Of a DNA stretch of 64,000 nt, positions 23,640 to 36,160 are shown piece by piece; position 1 is the stretch's first letter; each line of letters opens with the position of its first letter. A program made the translations under genes and the position numbers. The notes beneath the pieces were generated by a model. The model searched no databases. It had not been told where the DNA came from and saw only the letters and a list, made by a program, of their open reading frames with translations. Source of the stretch: Gigaspora rosea. Lineage: Eukaryota; Glomeromycota; Glomeromycetes; Diversisporales; Gigasporaceae. The stretch spans positions 25,560-89,559 of the forward strand of contig QKWP01000415.1 in assembly GCA_003550325.1 (NCBI GenBank), read 5' to 3'.

Positions 23640-25470
23640 ATATCATGATTAGAGTGGTTAGCAGTTCTCATATTTGAATATTGGTTGCGGATAGATCGAG
23701 TTTGTTGGACCATGTGAATACAGTAAAGCAGTTTTGAAATATTGTACCTCCCCTACATTTGAAGCATCTGTGAATAGATTTATAGTATATAGAGGTACCA
23801 TGTGCGATCTTGTAAAAGTTGAATACTGGTTCAGGTTTGAATCATTGACAACCACCATTGAATGTCAGTTTTCATAGGTTGCGTTATATGTATGTGAAAC
23901 TTAGTAGAGCGGGCTAAATTCTCACTTGGATGAGTCTTTGTATGAATGGGCGCCCTTGTAGAATTATTTGGTATGCCCAAACTAGTAAACTGACTAACAA
24001 TTGGAGGTCTTTCTGAAGACACTATTTTTTAGATATTTATTGGTTAAGTAAAAGGATTAGTTTCTCTTTTTTCTGATAGGGTATTGATACTGTCATTGAT
24101 ACTGTATCTAGTGTCATACCTAGAAAGGTAATGTTAGTGCCTGGTTCTTCCAACTTCGAAGCTTTATAGAGTATGTTAATAGTATTAAGGATACGAAGGA
24201 ATTGTTGGAGTTCGTGTGAGCCGTCTGTTGGAGCAATTATTAGGAAGTCGTCTACATAGTATATTATAGCTGAATTCTTTGTTGAACTGTAATCCAAGTT
24301 ATGATATCGGCGAAGTGACAAAAGATTCCTCCAGAAGCTCGATTTCCAAAAGTAAGAACTTTGTCGAAGTAAATATTGCTACTATAGAAGAATCCTTGCA
24401 AGAGCTGGTCTACTGGATGAACCGAGAGTATAAGATATGGTCTTTAATATCTATTTTTGACAGGGTACAGCCACTTCTGAAGTGGTTTATCCAGTGAATT
24501 GCATGACTTACGTTTTCGTACTTCATTAAGAATTCTTCTCTGTTGATCCTGTTATTGATGCTATTATTTGGATGCGAAGAAAAATGATAAATGACTCGAT
24601 ATGCTATAGGATTAGTGTCCTTTTTCTCTACTAATCTGCATGGATTAGTTTGAAAGGTTTTACAGGACTTGTTGTTTTCTTGGAATGGGCTGCATATTCG
24701 TTTGTTGTTCAGTTTGTCTTTAATATAGGTTTGAAATACTTCGGGAGCAGTTTTGATGGATTTTAGATTTCCTTGGATAATCTTTGTTTGGGATCCTCTA
24801 AAGTTGAATCTAAAACCACTCATGATGCCATTTTCTAGATAATTGACAAATTGTTGGTTTGGGTGTGAAGCTGTGAGACATCAGAAAGCCTGGATATTGA
24901 TAGGTATTTGTATGTTGAAATCGTGTATATCTAGTTTCAATAAAAGGTGCTGTTCGGTGTCAGTTAGAGGAATGCAGGGAAGAGATGCTGCTAATATAGT
25001 CTCATTTACTGACTGTAACATGGGGGCTTTATCGGCTGTTATATTGTGTGATAATTTGAATTGTGTAGAGTATTGCAATAGTTTGTATATGGCTTGTTGA
25101 GATAGACCCTTTCCCAGATTCATGGAAGTTGCTTCCAGATGCAGCGGTAGGGTTGTACTCATGGTTGTGTTCAGGCATGGACATAGTAGTTTTTTCTTTA
25201 GCTTGGACGTTCTGGTTTGGTTGTTGGTTTGCATACACGTCCAAGCGCTCATTTAATTTGCTAATCATGTTGATTTCAAGCCCATACTTCGGTCGATATA
25301 GGACTTAATTGATTCAACTATTGAATTTGCTGATGCCTGGCATGCCGCGTCAATATATGCCTTTGTGTTTACATCAATTTTTAAAACATCAATTAGCGGT
25401 GCTGCCTGGCTTGCTTCTGCCATGTTCATTGTGCTAGGCGGGGCTGTTTCATTATTCATGATCATTGGTG
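23640..25470 (-). pseudogene. DIRS-like retroelement remnant (gag-like and RT-RNase H)
   Basis: Read on the minus strand, a gag-like N-terminal part (25465 to about 24881, broken by shifts) is followed by a reverse transcriptase. Its motifs are: N-N-S-I-N-N-R-I and L-S-K-I-D-I-K-D in the first block; the catalytic Y-V-D-D-F-L (plus-strand 24247-24258) preceded by A-I-I-Y; then F-L-G-M-T-L-D-T. A region ending D-I-Q-W-W-L and an RNase H-like start N-L-F-T-D-A-S-N-V-G follow (about 23760). This order and the FLG-LDT and WW motifs resemble the RT-RNase H of tyrosine-recombinase (DIRS) retroelements. Stops and frameshifts separate the pieces, and no recombinase or terminal repeat was seen. Family placement within retroelements is moderately sure. 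Confidence 0.7.
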
Positions 25471-25683
25471 ATTTTCCTTTTGTTTCTTTTGTTATAGTAG
25501 AATTTAGGTATCTCTATATTTTTGTACATGTGTCATATTGCAAATTTCAGATTATCGATTTTGCCTGTGAGTAGAGAGAGAGAGTTTGTGGCGAGTGTAT
25601 TTATGTGGTTTTCTGGTGATGACTGGTGTAACATCACGTGATTGATTGGTGTTTTTGGACGATAGTAGCACGAGGACCCTTAG

Positions 25684-27254
25684 CGTAGACCCAGGGTCTA
25701 CAATTTTATCGTAGACCGGGGTAGCTTGAAATATGATTGGTCAATTAATACTTAACGTTCTTAGAAACTTTGAGCGAAAGTAATTAATTACCAAATTTAA
25801 TGAAATATTTTATTACAACTTATATACAATTTATTTAACGATAAATTATAATTTATTTAAAATATTTTATTTATTCTTACAACATAACCATTACAGTAAA
25901 ACGGTGTAAAAAATCTACAAAGTTATAAATAAACCGCATTAAAACTACCAAAACAATAAACACCAAAGGAACAAAGAACCAAAACGATGATAGAACACCC
26001 AAGGACAAAACATCAAAAGGAAAAAGAAACACCAAAAACGACGAAACGCCAAAGCGATGAGGCACCAAAAAAACAAAGCACCTAAAACCAATGAAAAACC
26101 AATAGGGTAAAGCACCGAGGTGACGAAGCATCAAAAGAACGAAGCACCAAAAAAACAAAGCACCAAAAGGACAAAGCACCAAAATTAACAAGACAAGGTA
26201 CCAAGGGACGAAACACCCAAAAATGACGAGATGCCAAAGGGATAAAGCACCAAAAGGGCGAAGCACCAAAAGAACGAAGCACCAAAAGGACGAAGCACCA
26301 AAAGAAAGAAGCACCAAAAAAATGAACCACCAAAGTGACGAAGCACCAAAGGACAAAGCCTAAAACCGACGAAGCAATAGCGGCACCAAAAGGACGAAAG
26401 GAAAGTATCAAAACAAATAAATTATAGCATGGGAGATATTTGAACCCGATGATTTCTGGGATCTACATTACACAAGTATTTATACAAAATTGTAGTCTAA
26501 AACCAGAATTTTCGGGTATAAGCAAACCTAAAAAAAAATCAATCATGTAATACTTTACTAATAAAATAGCTTCATAGGGAACGTCTTTTCAGTAAACTCA
26601 AGTTGCATCATTTGTATCACGCTGCATCACAGTAGTTATAGTGAAGGTTGAAGTACTATCTACTGTATAGTAAGAGGTAATAAAAGTATATTGTACTGCT
26701 CAATTCACAAAGTTCAACATTGTTTTTTTTATTTTTATTTGTTTTTTAGTTATAATATTAACTTTTTGCTTTTATTTTCAAATTTTGTAGACTCTTCTTA
26801 AAGTCATGATGGTTCTTAAAAGATTTTTAACACAATAGAAGTTATTTAATATATACAATAGTATAGTTTAATTAATTACGCGGGGTTTTAAGAAAAACTA
26901 TTAAGAGATGTGTAACTTGTTATCAAAACCTTTTAAATAAAGTTTTTAAAACTGTAAAATTGCTATTAGTGCATGAATTAATAGTTGGATTCTTTTACAA
27001 CGTGGGTTATTTTATTTCGAAGAAAATTTTAATATATGAATAAAGCCCGTTGATTGTTTAACGATTATCTATCTGTTTTGACAAAAATGATATCACGTGT
27101 TAAAAAAGCCAGTTTATTATTGGTTAACTACCTTACAATAATCCCGTGTTTTTCCGAAAAATGAGAAAGTCCCCCATGCTATAAATTATGCAGATCATTA
27201 TATATCAGGTAAACAAGGGGGTCTACGGATTAATCATGGGACCCCCTGGTCTAC
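25684..27254. mobile_element. TIR-bounded element carrying a minisatellite
   Basis: Left CGTAGACCCAGGGTCTAC and then ATCGTAGACCGG match the reverse complement of the right end (CGTAGACCAGGGGGTC, then ATCCGTAGACCC), giving TIRs of about 45 bp. The interior holds the 16-bp minisatellite at about 25975-26405 and AT-rich filler. No transposase was seen. Confidence 0.65.
25975..26405. repeat. Minisatellite, 16-bp unit CGAAGCACCAAAAGGA
   Basis: Perfectly phased 16-bp copies lie around 26255-26345, degenerating to both sides. Since 16 is not divisible by 3, all frames read the same 16-residue cycle. That produces long but spurious minus-strand open frames rich in Phe, Leu, Val and Trp. Confidence 0.85.
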
Positions 27255-27267
27255 GTTTAGATTTGCC

Positions 27268-27655
27268 TAGTAGCTCACCCACAAAAAATTTTCCGGTCAT
27301 GTGACTTTTTGTGGCACAAACCAATCAAAATTTGAGATCAGGAGTAACGTGAAAATCAAAACATCAAAACAATTGAATAAAGCAAAAGAATTAAAGTAAT
27401 AAATCGAGTGGTTAGGGTTTGGGTTAGACGCTTGGTTAGAGTGCTATTCATACTAAAATTTTGCAAGGAATTTTTTTTGTTAATGCGCAGTAGACGATTT
27501 CATAGACAAACTTCGGAGTTATTAGTGGTTTTTTATGAAAAATCGTAAAAAGCGTTTTACGTTACACCTGATCCTAAAATTCAATTGGCTTGCGCCTAGT
27601 TTGCGCCACAAAAAGTCACATGACCGGAAAATTTTTTGTGGGTGAGCTACGTAGG
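27268..27655. mobile_element. MITE with ~50-bp nearly perfect TIRs
   Basis: GTAGCTCACCCACAAAAAAT onward (27270-27316) is repeated exactly in inverted form at about 27604-27650. The interior contains a degenerate GGTTAGGGTTTGGGTTAG and the shared GATTTCATAGACAAACTT and GTTACACCTGATCC modules. No clear target duplication. Confidence 0.8.
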
Positions 27656-27891
27656 TTGCGTGTTTGCATGAAATCCGTTGGCAGGCTGTGTTACGACTAT
27701 TGGGCTCTGTGTAACACCACCTGATCTGGCTCATGCCTTGAGCCTCGTTTGTCCGCCTGATTAGGTCATCCCGTCCCCGCTCAAGTACCCCATCCCTATG
27801 CCCGGGGTCATAGTTAGTGCTTTGTAATTTTTCGAATAGTTGACATTACAGTCAACTTCTATAAATTTTTAACATAAATTCGCATCAGAAC

Positions 27892-28612
27892 TAGTGATAC
27901 GGGCCGATGTCAAATTCTCGGGCCGACCCGGCTGCGGAAATTAATCGGCCCGGTCGACCGGGTCGATCATATTGTTAAAAAACTTTCAGTCAAACAAAAA
28001 TTTGATATTCTGAAAATAGTCAGAATTACATCACGATACTTGTGCAAAATATCAATTGCTAAAAAATTACACGGAGATGCATTAATTAGTCGGGTATAAT
28101 GAGTAGCACATCATATAAGCACACATACATATAATGTTACAAATAGTAGGAAGAGTGCATATGATGCATATATATAGTGGATCTACTATATGCGAATAGG
28201 AAGCGGTTATAAGAGAGCCCGATGGGTCCTCTTATGGCCGGTGATCTACCGGGCTATTTTCTCATAGTTGGAAATAAAAGTGATAAGTATGACGGTGGTT
28301 TACTAACTTATAATCAATAATCAGTGCTTTAATCAGCGAGCAGTCAGAACTTCTAATTGACTAGTTGAATTTATAAATATCAACTAGAAAAGTCGACTAT
28401 TCGGTTTTAGTTGGATAGATAGTTATCGACTGCAAGCACTAACTTGAGAATGTTCTACGCGTGATTTAACTAATAATTATAAGTTAACAATGAAATTCTA
28501 TCAGACGAAAAAAATTTAACTATATACCGGCTGGGCTGACCTGCTGGAATGTGGGTCAAGGGCCGACCCGTCCGCCGCCCGGCTGATGGGCCGAGGTCAG
28601 CCCGTATCACTA
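27892..28612. mobile_element. Non-autonomous hAT-type element
   Basis: It starts TAGTGATACGGGC and ends GCCCGTATCACTA, a perfect 13-bp TIR with the TAGNG start typical of hAT elements. An exact 8-bp duplication ATCAGAAC flanks it (27884-27891, 28613-28620). The ends are much richer in GC than the surroundings (CGGGCCGACCCG-type words mirrored on both sides), while the middle is AT-rich with no ORF. The 8-bp duplication plus terminus support hAT. Confidence 0.85.
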
Positions 28613-28620
28613 ATCAGAAC

Positions 28621-30537
28621 TGATTGATTGATAAGAAAAATTTTTCTAAAATTAATACTAGAAATGGCAAATGATACATTGATAATGGAACAAAAGTTTA
28701 GAAATACGAAATCTTTTTGAAGCATCCAAGTTGAAATTCAAGATGTTATGAACATGTCAAAAGTTACAACTAACATTTGCGTAATAACCTTTGATATGTA
28801 TTCTTTGATATGTATCATTCGATTATAGCTTGACATTCAACAAACAAATTAAATTCGCTCAATATAATGATTTATTGATAAAATTTCGATTTTAAAATCT
28901 TTACTAATGGAACAGAACACTTTAACAAGAGGACTTGTACAATTATTTATAATATAGATTTAAAAAACACAATATACTGCATATTGGTCTATATAAGTGA
29001 TTAAAAAAACCACCTCTTTATTTAAAACGTATAATACGGTAAAAGGAAACTTTATTATTCAGACGTGTTCGCTAAATCCTTCATGTTTCTGGACCGTCAT
29101 GCAAGCTCTCTTGAAAAATTATTAAAGTTTCTGCATACGCGCTAGTTTTTAAAAAATATAGAATTAAATTTAATGTTGAAGTTCTTTCATACCTGATACT
29201 AACGTTTACAGCTAATTTCAAAAAGGTGTAATCAAGCAATTTTTATCATATATATATGAAAATGGGAAATCGGGAAATCGGGAAATCAGATTATTAATCA
29301 AAATTAAACTTTTTATTTTTTTTATTTATATATTGATAAGATAAATCAAATAAATTGTTTTTATCATCATATTCAATGGACGCTCAATTTACAAAACTTG
29401 AATATAAGCGAGGAACTTGCTTCGGATATCGGATGTTTATATTGTGGAATTAACTTACAGGAACAAAAATGCTACTTAGCAGGGCTATAAAAACAGTAAT
29501 TACCGGGAAATCTTAAAGAATATTAAATATTACAAAGTTTTACAAGGCGAATTTTTTGGAAATCTGGGAAATCACACCGATTTCCCATGACATGTGAACT
29601 TCACCTGCGTACAGCTATAAACGGTACCAACAAGATCTTAATAGTATCGACAAGCAAGAACTTGGTTAACTAAGCAGTGATAATGTTAGTAATAGTTTAG
29701 ATGACCTTAACCCGAGTCAAAATGATAATAACCGTTAAAATGTTCAAAAACTCAGTTATGTATGACACTTTTTTTGGCGTAACTGGTAACGTCTTATCGT
29801 TTTTTGATGTGTGATCCTTGGCATAGTCATTTGATCATCAAAGTTTGTGATCGAATTAATTAATTAACCAAATCGGGATGTATTTAATAAATGATATATA
29901 ATAAAGACACAGTATATAATAAATATGCACAAGGCGTCGATTTAAAGGTGAAGTCGCTAAACGTGTAAAAATTGTTTAGTATCTAGAACTATGGATACAT
30001 TGTCACCATAAGTGTATAGGATCATAAAATGGAAGCACAATAATAGCCAGCCGAAAAAGGCTGATGAGGGGATATCGATATGCGGTAATAAATTGATTAT
30101 GGGAAAGAAGGATGTACAGTACGTATACGTTTTTACCATTATTTATTCCGATTGTATATTGTGCTACTTTTAAAAATTGCTAATTACCAATCATTTTGTT
30201 TATTATTCCAGTGATTTTAACTTAGAATAGAAGTTAAAAATTTTTAATGATTCAACCATTTCTATTAAGAACTTTTTAAGGTAAAGATATTCAACAAAGT
30301 TTAACTTTAAAAAAAGTTTTTTTTTTTATGAAGATCGACTATATCATACTATACTATTTTTAACATACCCCCGAATAGTATTATCATTGATTAAATGTGG
30401 TTACTTCTATAATGGGCTATTCATTGTGAATACAAGTTAACATTTTAAGATTTAGATTGACTGGAATTAATTATAAATTAATGTCGAAGACCTAAAAAAA
30501 CCAGTTTTTGTTATTTTGACAGCTTTTTTTTTACAAG
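28621..30537. other. Gene-free region upstream of the transporter
   Basis: It holds a short triplication of GGGAAATC at about 29269-29290 and related words near 29505-29590. The 60-codon minus frame at 29957-30139 shows no domain. No promoter element could be assigned with confidence; a T-rich tract ending just before 30538 may be leader. Confidence 0.4.
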
Positions 30538-32967
30538 ATGTCTCAAGATCTAGAATCAAATAATATAGAAAAAATAAAAATTAAAGAAGTAAAAACAAAT
30601 GGTTTAACACACGTTAAAGCAAAATCTGATTATGAAGATATTTCCGTGAATGATAATATAGATAATGATGAAATACATACGAAATTGACAGAATTTCAAT
30701 TTTTTTTTGTTTTTCTTGGGTATTTATTTATTAAGTTTTTTAAAATGTATGAACTTTCTCGTATTCGGTATGCATTTTTAATTATTCTTTTTTTTTTTTT
30801 GAATAAAGTCTATGTTTTGCCATGTTTATGGCAGCTTTAGATCAAACTGTTGTTACGACTGCAATACCAAAGATAGTAATAGACCTTAATTCTGTTGATA
30901 AAATTGTGTGGATAGGAACTGCTTACTTACTCACCGCGGTAATCAATCAAATTAATTTTTTTATGCTACTATCATTATAAATTGTTACATATAATAATTT
31001 AATGAACTATACATTTATATAAATTGATATCTTAGACTTCCTTTCAACCAGTTTATGGCAAACTTGCTGATATTTTTGGTCGTAAAATTACATTTTTAAT
31101 TGCAATGTTACTTTTTGAATTGGGCAGCATCTTATGTGGTGTATCTTCAACTATGATTATGTTAATAATTTCTCGATCGGTGGCTGGCCTAGGTAAATAA
31201 TGTTTATATGTTAATTAATTTTTTGTGTTTTAACCTGTTTTCAAACCTGAATCTTGTTTTTTTTGATAGGTGGTGGTGGTATATTTGGGTATGTAACATT
31301 TACAAAGAAATATTTACTAGAATTATTTACTACAGGCGAATTATTTAATAGAACTTTGTAATTCATTGAATTATGACTTATACCTAAACAATATTTCTCT
31401 TTATTCATGTAGCATGGTATTAATTATACTTGCAGACATTGTTTCAGTTAAAGATCGTGGTAAATACCAAGGGATTATTGGCGCTGTTTTCATTATCGCA
31501 TCCATCATAAGCCCGGTAATTGGTGGTTTATTTACAGATAATAATAATTTGGGTTGGAGGTATGTGACTTTTTTTTATACATTAAAAATTATGTATTTAT
31601 ATAGTATCTAATTATAATTTCCAAATTTTTTTTTTTTTTTAGATGGGCATTTTATATTAATGTACCAATAGGATTTGTATCAATAATTTGCATTCTGTTC
31701 TTTTTTAAATCGTCAAGAACCACCGATTCTCTTTATGAAAAGTTTAAACGTATTGATTGGTTGGGATCAATTCTAATTACCTGTTCGATAATGGGATTTC
31801 TGATACCTCTTAGTTGGGGTGGTGTTACATATCCATGGAATTCTCCTATTATTATTAGTTTGTTGATTGTTGGTGTATTATTATTAGCTTTATTTATTTA
31901 TGTGGAAGGCTATGTTGTGGCTGAACCTCTTGCTCCTGGTAAAATTTATTGCATAGAACATAAAGTTTCTATTTACAAATCAAAGTTTTTAATATTGTTT
32001 TTTCTTTTTGTTTATAGGACGTTTGTTTAAGGATCGTAGTATAGTTGCTTGTTATTCTGTTAATTTTTGCCTTGGTATGATATTTTTTTCGGTGATATAT
32101 TTTCTACCCTTATACTTTGAAATTGTCAATGAAGATTCAGGTATTTATTTATTTTTATAAAAAAAATAACATTTGAATTTTTTTAAACTTTTTGAAATTT
32201 TTGAAAATTTCTTGAAAATTCATACATTGTTTTATTTGTAGCTACTATGGCTGGTGTAAAACTTCTTCCTTACATTGCGGGTTCTGTCATCACAGTTTTA
32301 TTAACTGGTTTAATAGTTTCAAATACAACAATAATTTCATATAAATTAATTTGTATATTTGGTGGTATATTGACCGCTGTTGGTATTGGATTAATAAGTT
32401 TATTTAATATAAATTCAACTATGGGTGAAATAGTTGGTTATTTATTAATCAGCGGATTGGGAGCTGGTGCTGTCATACAAACTGTATTTCTGGCAGGTCA
32501 AGCTTCCGTAAAATATGAAGATGTCGCTGCTGTTACTTCTTTAATAACGTTTTTCAGAACTAGTAAGTCTTTTATTTAATTTAATTTTTTTTTTTTGATG
32601 AATTTTATTCGTTTTTAATAATTTTTTTATTGTTTATTTTTTTTTGTAAGTTGGTGCTGTATTCGGTTTAGGAATTGTAGCTGCTGTATTTGCTTCCGGT
32701 TTTTCGAGTCAAATAAAAGCTGCAAAATCAGTTCCAGACTTACTTAAGATTTATCATCAACTTCCAGAATTTCTTAAAGAACCTACGAAAAGACAACTTG
32801 TATCATCTATAAGTCTCTCGTTTAAAACAGGAATTGCATTTGGCTTGTTACTAGTAGTGTCGGCAGTGTTTATCAAAGATGAGAAAAAAACAAAAGCGAC
32901 AGATAAATTGTTAGCTGTGTTTAGTAGAGATAAAAAATCAAATGTGGAAGAGGTTATAGTTGAATAG
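30538..32967 (+). CDS. MFS transporter, DHA2 (14-TM drug:H+ antiporter) type
   Basis: A likely proton-coupled exporter of the major facilitator superfamily, DHA2 subfamily, in a cell membrane; substrate not inferable. Nine exons with GT-AG introns join in frame: 30538-30719, 30809-30938, 31036-31192, 31270-31288, 31413-31559, 31643-31938, 32018-32140, 32242-32562, 32651-32967. Together they make 1692 nt, 563 residues plus stop. After a charged N-tail of about 55 residues comes L-D-Q-T-V-V-T-T-A-I-P (TM1), then motif A G-K-L-A-D-I-F-G-R-K, the G-G-G-G segment of TM4, D-R-G-K-Y-Q-G-I-I-G, and hydrophobic segments to residue ~520. The tail is Lys-rich. Exon 4 is only 19 nt. No frameshift or missing motif, so this is the best-preserved gene of the window. 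Length fits 14-TM fungal members. Confidence 0.9.
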
Positions 32968-34095
32968 AAATTGTGTATCCATTAATTTAAGGTGGCTGAA
33001 ATCTTATTTCTAGTTCAATCTTTTGATTAATTTTTACTTATAATATTTATACTGTATAATATTTATATCATCAAAAATATTTAATTAAAATAATAATATA
33101 TTAAAAATGTCCAATAATAAACCTAGCTTTTATTTATTAGAATATTTAGTTAGCTTCCAATATATAATGCAAAAGGGTAGTTAGACAGTAAGATAGCTGC
33201 CATCGTAAATGGAGTCCTGGTTTATTTTTATTATAAAATTGTAAATAATTTCCGGTTCTATCAGAGGTAAATTGTTAAATTAGCTCATTAAATGAGCATT
33301 TTACTTTTTATGAATATAATCTCTTAGAAATATTTTATTTGCTTCACTATTTGTGGAACACTTAATCATCGGTTACAATAGACAAAAATCATATAAAATA
33401 AATTGAGTTATATGAAATAAAGATCCCAGTTAGTATTTTCGATTTATTGTTTCTTCTACATTGCTGAATATGCAAATACGAAGCATTCATAAAAATTGTT
33501 GTATTTTAAAAAATGAATCCATGAAATAGTTATCTAGAAACATTAAAAAATAAATATTGAGAAGGCAATTTTACCTATAATATTAACCTTTTATTCATGT
33601 ACAAATAAAAATAAATGAAAAAAAGGTTAAAAACTTGTGTAAAAAAAATTAATACATACCATAGTTTTTGGTAAAATTAAATTTTTCGAATCGTTTAATC
33701 GTTTAATTCAGCTGCATCAAAGTAATTTTGGTCCATAACTAGTGATGCAGTAGAATTGCCCCAATGAATTTTTTAATCGTGGTTAAAATCACCACCTAAA
33801 AAAAATTTCAGTTCATGCGATTTACATCATTCACATATTCAAATAATAGTTAATTATACTTCCGCTTTTATGAAAATTTTAATAAGCGTCGTATGATAAT
33901 TGATATCTCATTAGGTTGCGATAACACTTATATTAAATCTGTGGTATAAAAAATATATAATATATGATGTGCATGTTTTAGAGATGGTGGTGTTACGAAA
34001 ATTTTAAGTTCGAATTTTCTTTGTTCTATTTTTTGTACTATATTAGTATTCCTTACTATATTTGTTAGCGCTATTTTATGGAATGGCTGTGCATG
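32968..34095. other. Gene-free 3' flank of the transporter
   Basis: AT-rich with no convincing exons. The minus open frame at 33928-34128 overlaps the start of a minisatellite and has no domain. Confidence 0.45.
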
Positions 34096-34220
34096 GGTTT
34101 GAGACCGTGGATCTTGGTCCAAAACCACAGATATTGGTTTGGGACCACAGATCTTGGTTTAGGACCATGGATCTTGGTTTACGACCGCAGATCTTGGTTT
34201 GAGACAGCAGTCTTGATTTC
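34096..34220. repeat. Minisatellite, ~20-bp unit, about six copies
   Basis: Units of the form ACCACAGATCTTGGTTTGGG with point changes. The open frame running through it (34078-34302) is a by-product. Confidence 0.8.
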
Positions 34221-34984
34221 AGAGCATAACCATTTAGAATATATAAATACGATAACTGAACTCAATGATGTGTATATAGATACAAGTAAATACATTCCCT
34301 AATAATACACTATCATTTTTTCCGAATCCCCTAATGAACATCCATTCCGCATAACCTATGCTTGTAGCCCTGAGCTAATTTGACCTCATGTTAGCCACGT
34401 CTCTCCCAAAGTTACAACAATGAGCAAGGTAATTACTTATTACGTAAAAAGTCAGCGCAAAATGCGACGATTTTCTAATGATATATACTTGCAACTAATA
34501 ACATGCTAAATTGTCCAACTAAGGTTTCACAAAGTTAATTTCTTGGTTTTCATAACATAAAATAAAAATTTAGACCTGGCCACCCGGATTTTTATTTTTT
34601 TTTAGAAAAAAAATTTTTAGCAATAAAATTCTAAAAAAGTGATCCACAAGGCTTTTGAAAAGCTAATCTCCTTTATGTGACTAAGTATATAGATTTTTTG
34701 GTTCTTTATGGTTCTAATGGTGGCAAGGCATTAAACTTAGCCTTGAGACCTGGAGATATGACCTTCCGAATTTAGGCAATAATCTAAAAACTAGTGTAAT
34801 AAGTTGCATATTCATGCAACCCATCTTATTTGTTTTTTTAATTATTATTAGCATTAAAAATTCTATTACAGATTTATAATCTATTGTAGTATACACAATA
34901 TGAAATTAAATTTGAATACCAATGTATATGGTTAAGGTTAAATTGATTGCATTAGAATTATCATCATTCTTTAATGCAAAAAAT
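34221..34984. other. Gene-free stretch
   Basis: No domain-bearing frame and no strong repeat. The 60-codon minus frame at 34714-34896 looks random. Confidence 0.4.
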
Positions 34985-35225
34985 TCTGTTATAAAACTTT
35001 TTCAATAGAAAAGAGAGAAATATATTTTTAGGTCCATAGGCTTTTAAAAAAGCCACGATAAGTCACATTTTTACATTTTTGATCATAACAATGATCATTG
35101 CAGTTCTACTCAGAACAATTTGAATTCGACTTTCTGCTAGTAAAGATGTAAAAACATGACTTAGCATGGTTTTTTTAAAATTTTTAACTGGATCTAAAAA
35201 TAGATTTCTCTCTTTCTATTGAACA
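34985..35225. repeat. Foldback of about 240 bp
   Basis: CAATAGAAAAGAGAGAAAT and TTTTAAAAAAGCC plus ATAAGTCACATTTTTACAT on the left are mirrored on the right, the arms meeting near 35105. Termini are unclear, so it may be part of a larger element. Confidence 0.7.
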
Positions 35226-35518
35226 GCTATATTTGATGGTTTAGTTAGTATTAGTACATAAAAAATTTTGCTAGTTATTTTGGTGACCACAATATGTCAA
35301 AGTTAATTGTTGCAAATAGTTTCTACTATGATGATAAATTCTGTTACAGAACTTACATGTTACGTATTCTGTTACTATAGTATGTGGTCAAGATCTGGTT
35401 GCATTAAAATTTTCAAGCAGCGCTGGCCCAGTACGATCAGCTCAAAAATTATTTTATTAGTTGTCACTTCATATTAGCAGTCGAGACCTAAAATATAAAC
35501 TAAATCGATGTTACAAAA

Positions 35519-36061
35519 CCTACTTAATTGATGATCCAGATATGATCGGCAGTGTTACTATATTGGGACTATAGTAAGTTTTGGGGTTAAGTACAATATA
35601 AATTTTTATTATAAACTGGAATCTGAGCGTCGTCCAAATGATAAATAATTTTTTATTAAGTTAACAGCCAAAGTCAAATAATTGAAAGTTGTAGAGCTCA
35701 CTGAGATGCATCTAATCTAGTTATATCATTCAAATTAGTCTAGTATATACCAAGATATTACTAAAAAACAATTGGCTGACTATATAAAATTTTTATAAAA
35801 ATTTTATATAGTCAGCCAATCATTTTTTAGTAATATCTCAGTATTCACTAAACCAATTTGAATGATCTAACTATATTAAATGCGTCTCAGTAAGCTCTAC
35901 AACTTTCAATTATTTGACTTTGGCTGTTAACTTAATAAAAAAATTACTTATCATTGGACGATGCTCAGATTCCAGTATATAATGAAATATTATAGGAATT
36001 TGCTCCAAAATCTAATATAAAAATTCTGTCGATCATATCTGGATTAGTAATTAACCTGCTT
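35519..36061. repeat. ~540-bp near-complete palindrome
   Basis: Arms of about 265 bp meet at about 35795 (centre GACTATATAAAATTTTTATA...). Mirrored landmarks include CCAGATATGATCG, AACAGCCAAAGTCAAATAAT, GTTGTAGAGCT and AATATCT. The arms differ at scattered sites, so this is not an assembly echo of one strand. Confidence 0.85.
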
Positions 36062-36079
36062 AGTCAATTAATGTTAAAA

Positions 36080-36160
36080 TATCGCACATTTAAATATTTT
36101 GAGCCATTCCGTTGCCTAACTCTTAAAAATATTGCACATTTTGAACATTTTGAGCCATTC
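36080..36160. repeat. Short direct repeat
   Basis: ATATTTTGAGCCATTCCGT recurs as CATTTTGAGCCATTCCGT 54 bp later, with a shared upstream ATAT(C/T)GCACATTT word. It sits upstream of the gene relic at 36441. Confidence 0.7.

Noticed and set aside
24843..25100. Plus-strand 85-codon frame
   Set aside because: It is antisense to the retroelement's gag-like region and has no domain of its own.
25877..26411. Overlapping minus-strand open frames of 159 and 109 codons
   Set aside because: They are products of a 16-bp tandem repeat read in two registers, with cyclic composition and no start or domain evidence.
34078..34302. 74-codon open frame
   Set aside because: It is generated by a 20-bp minisatellite.
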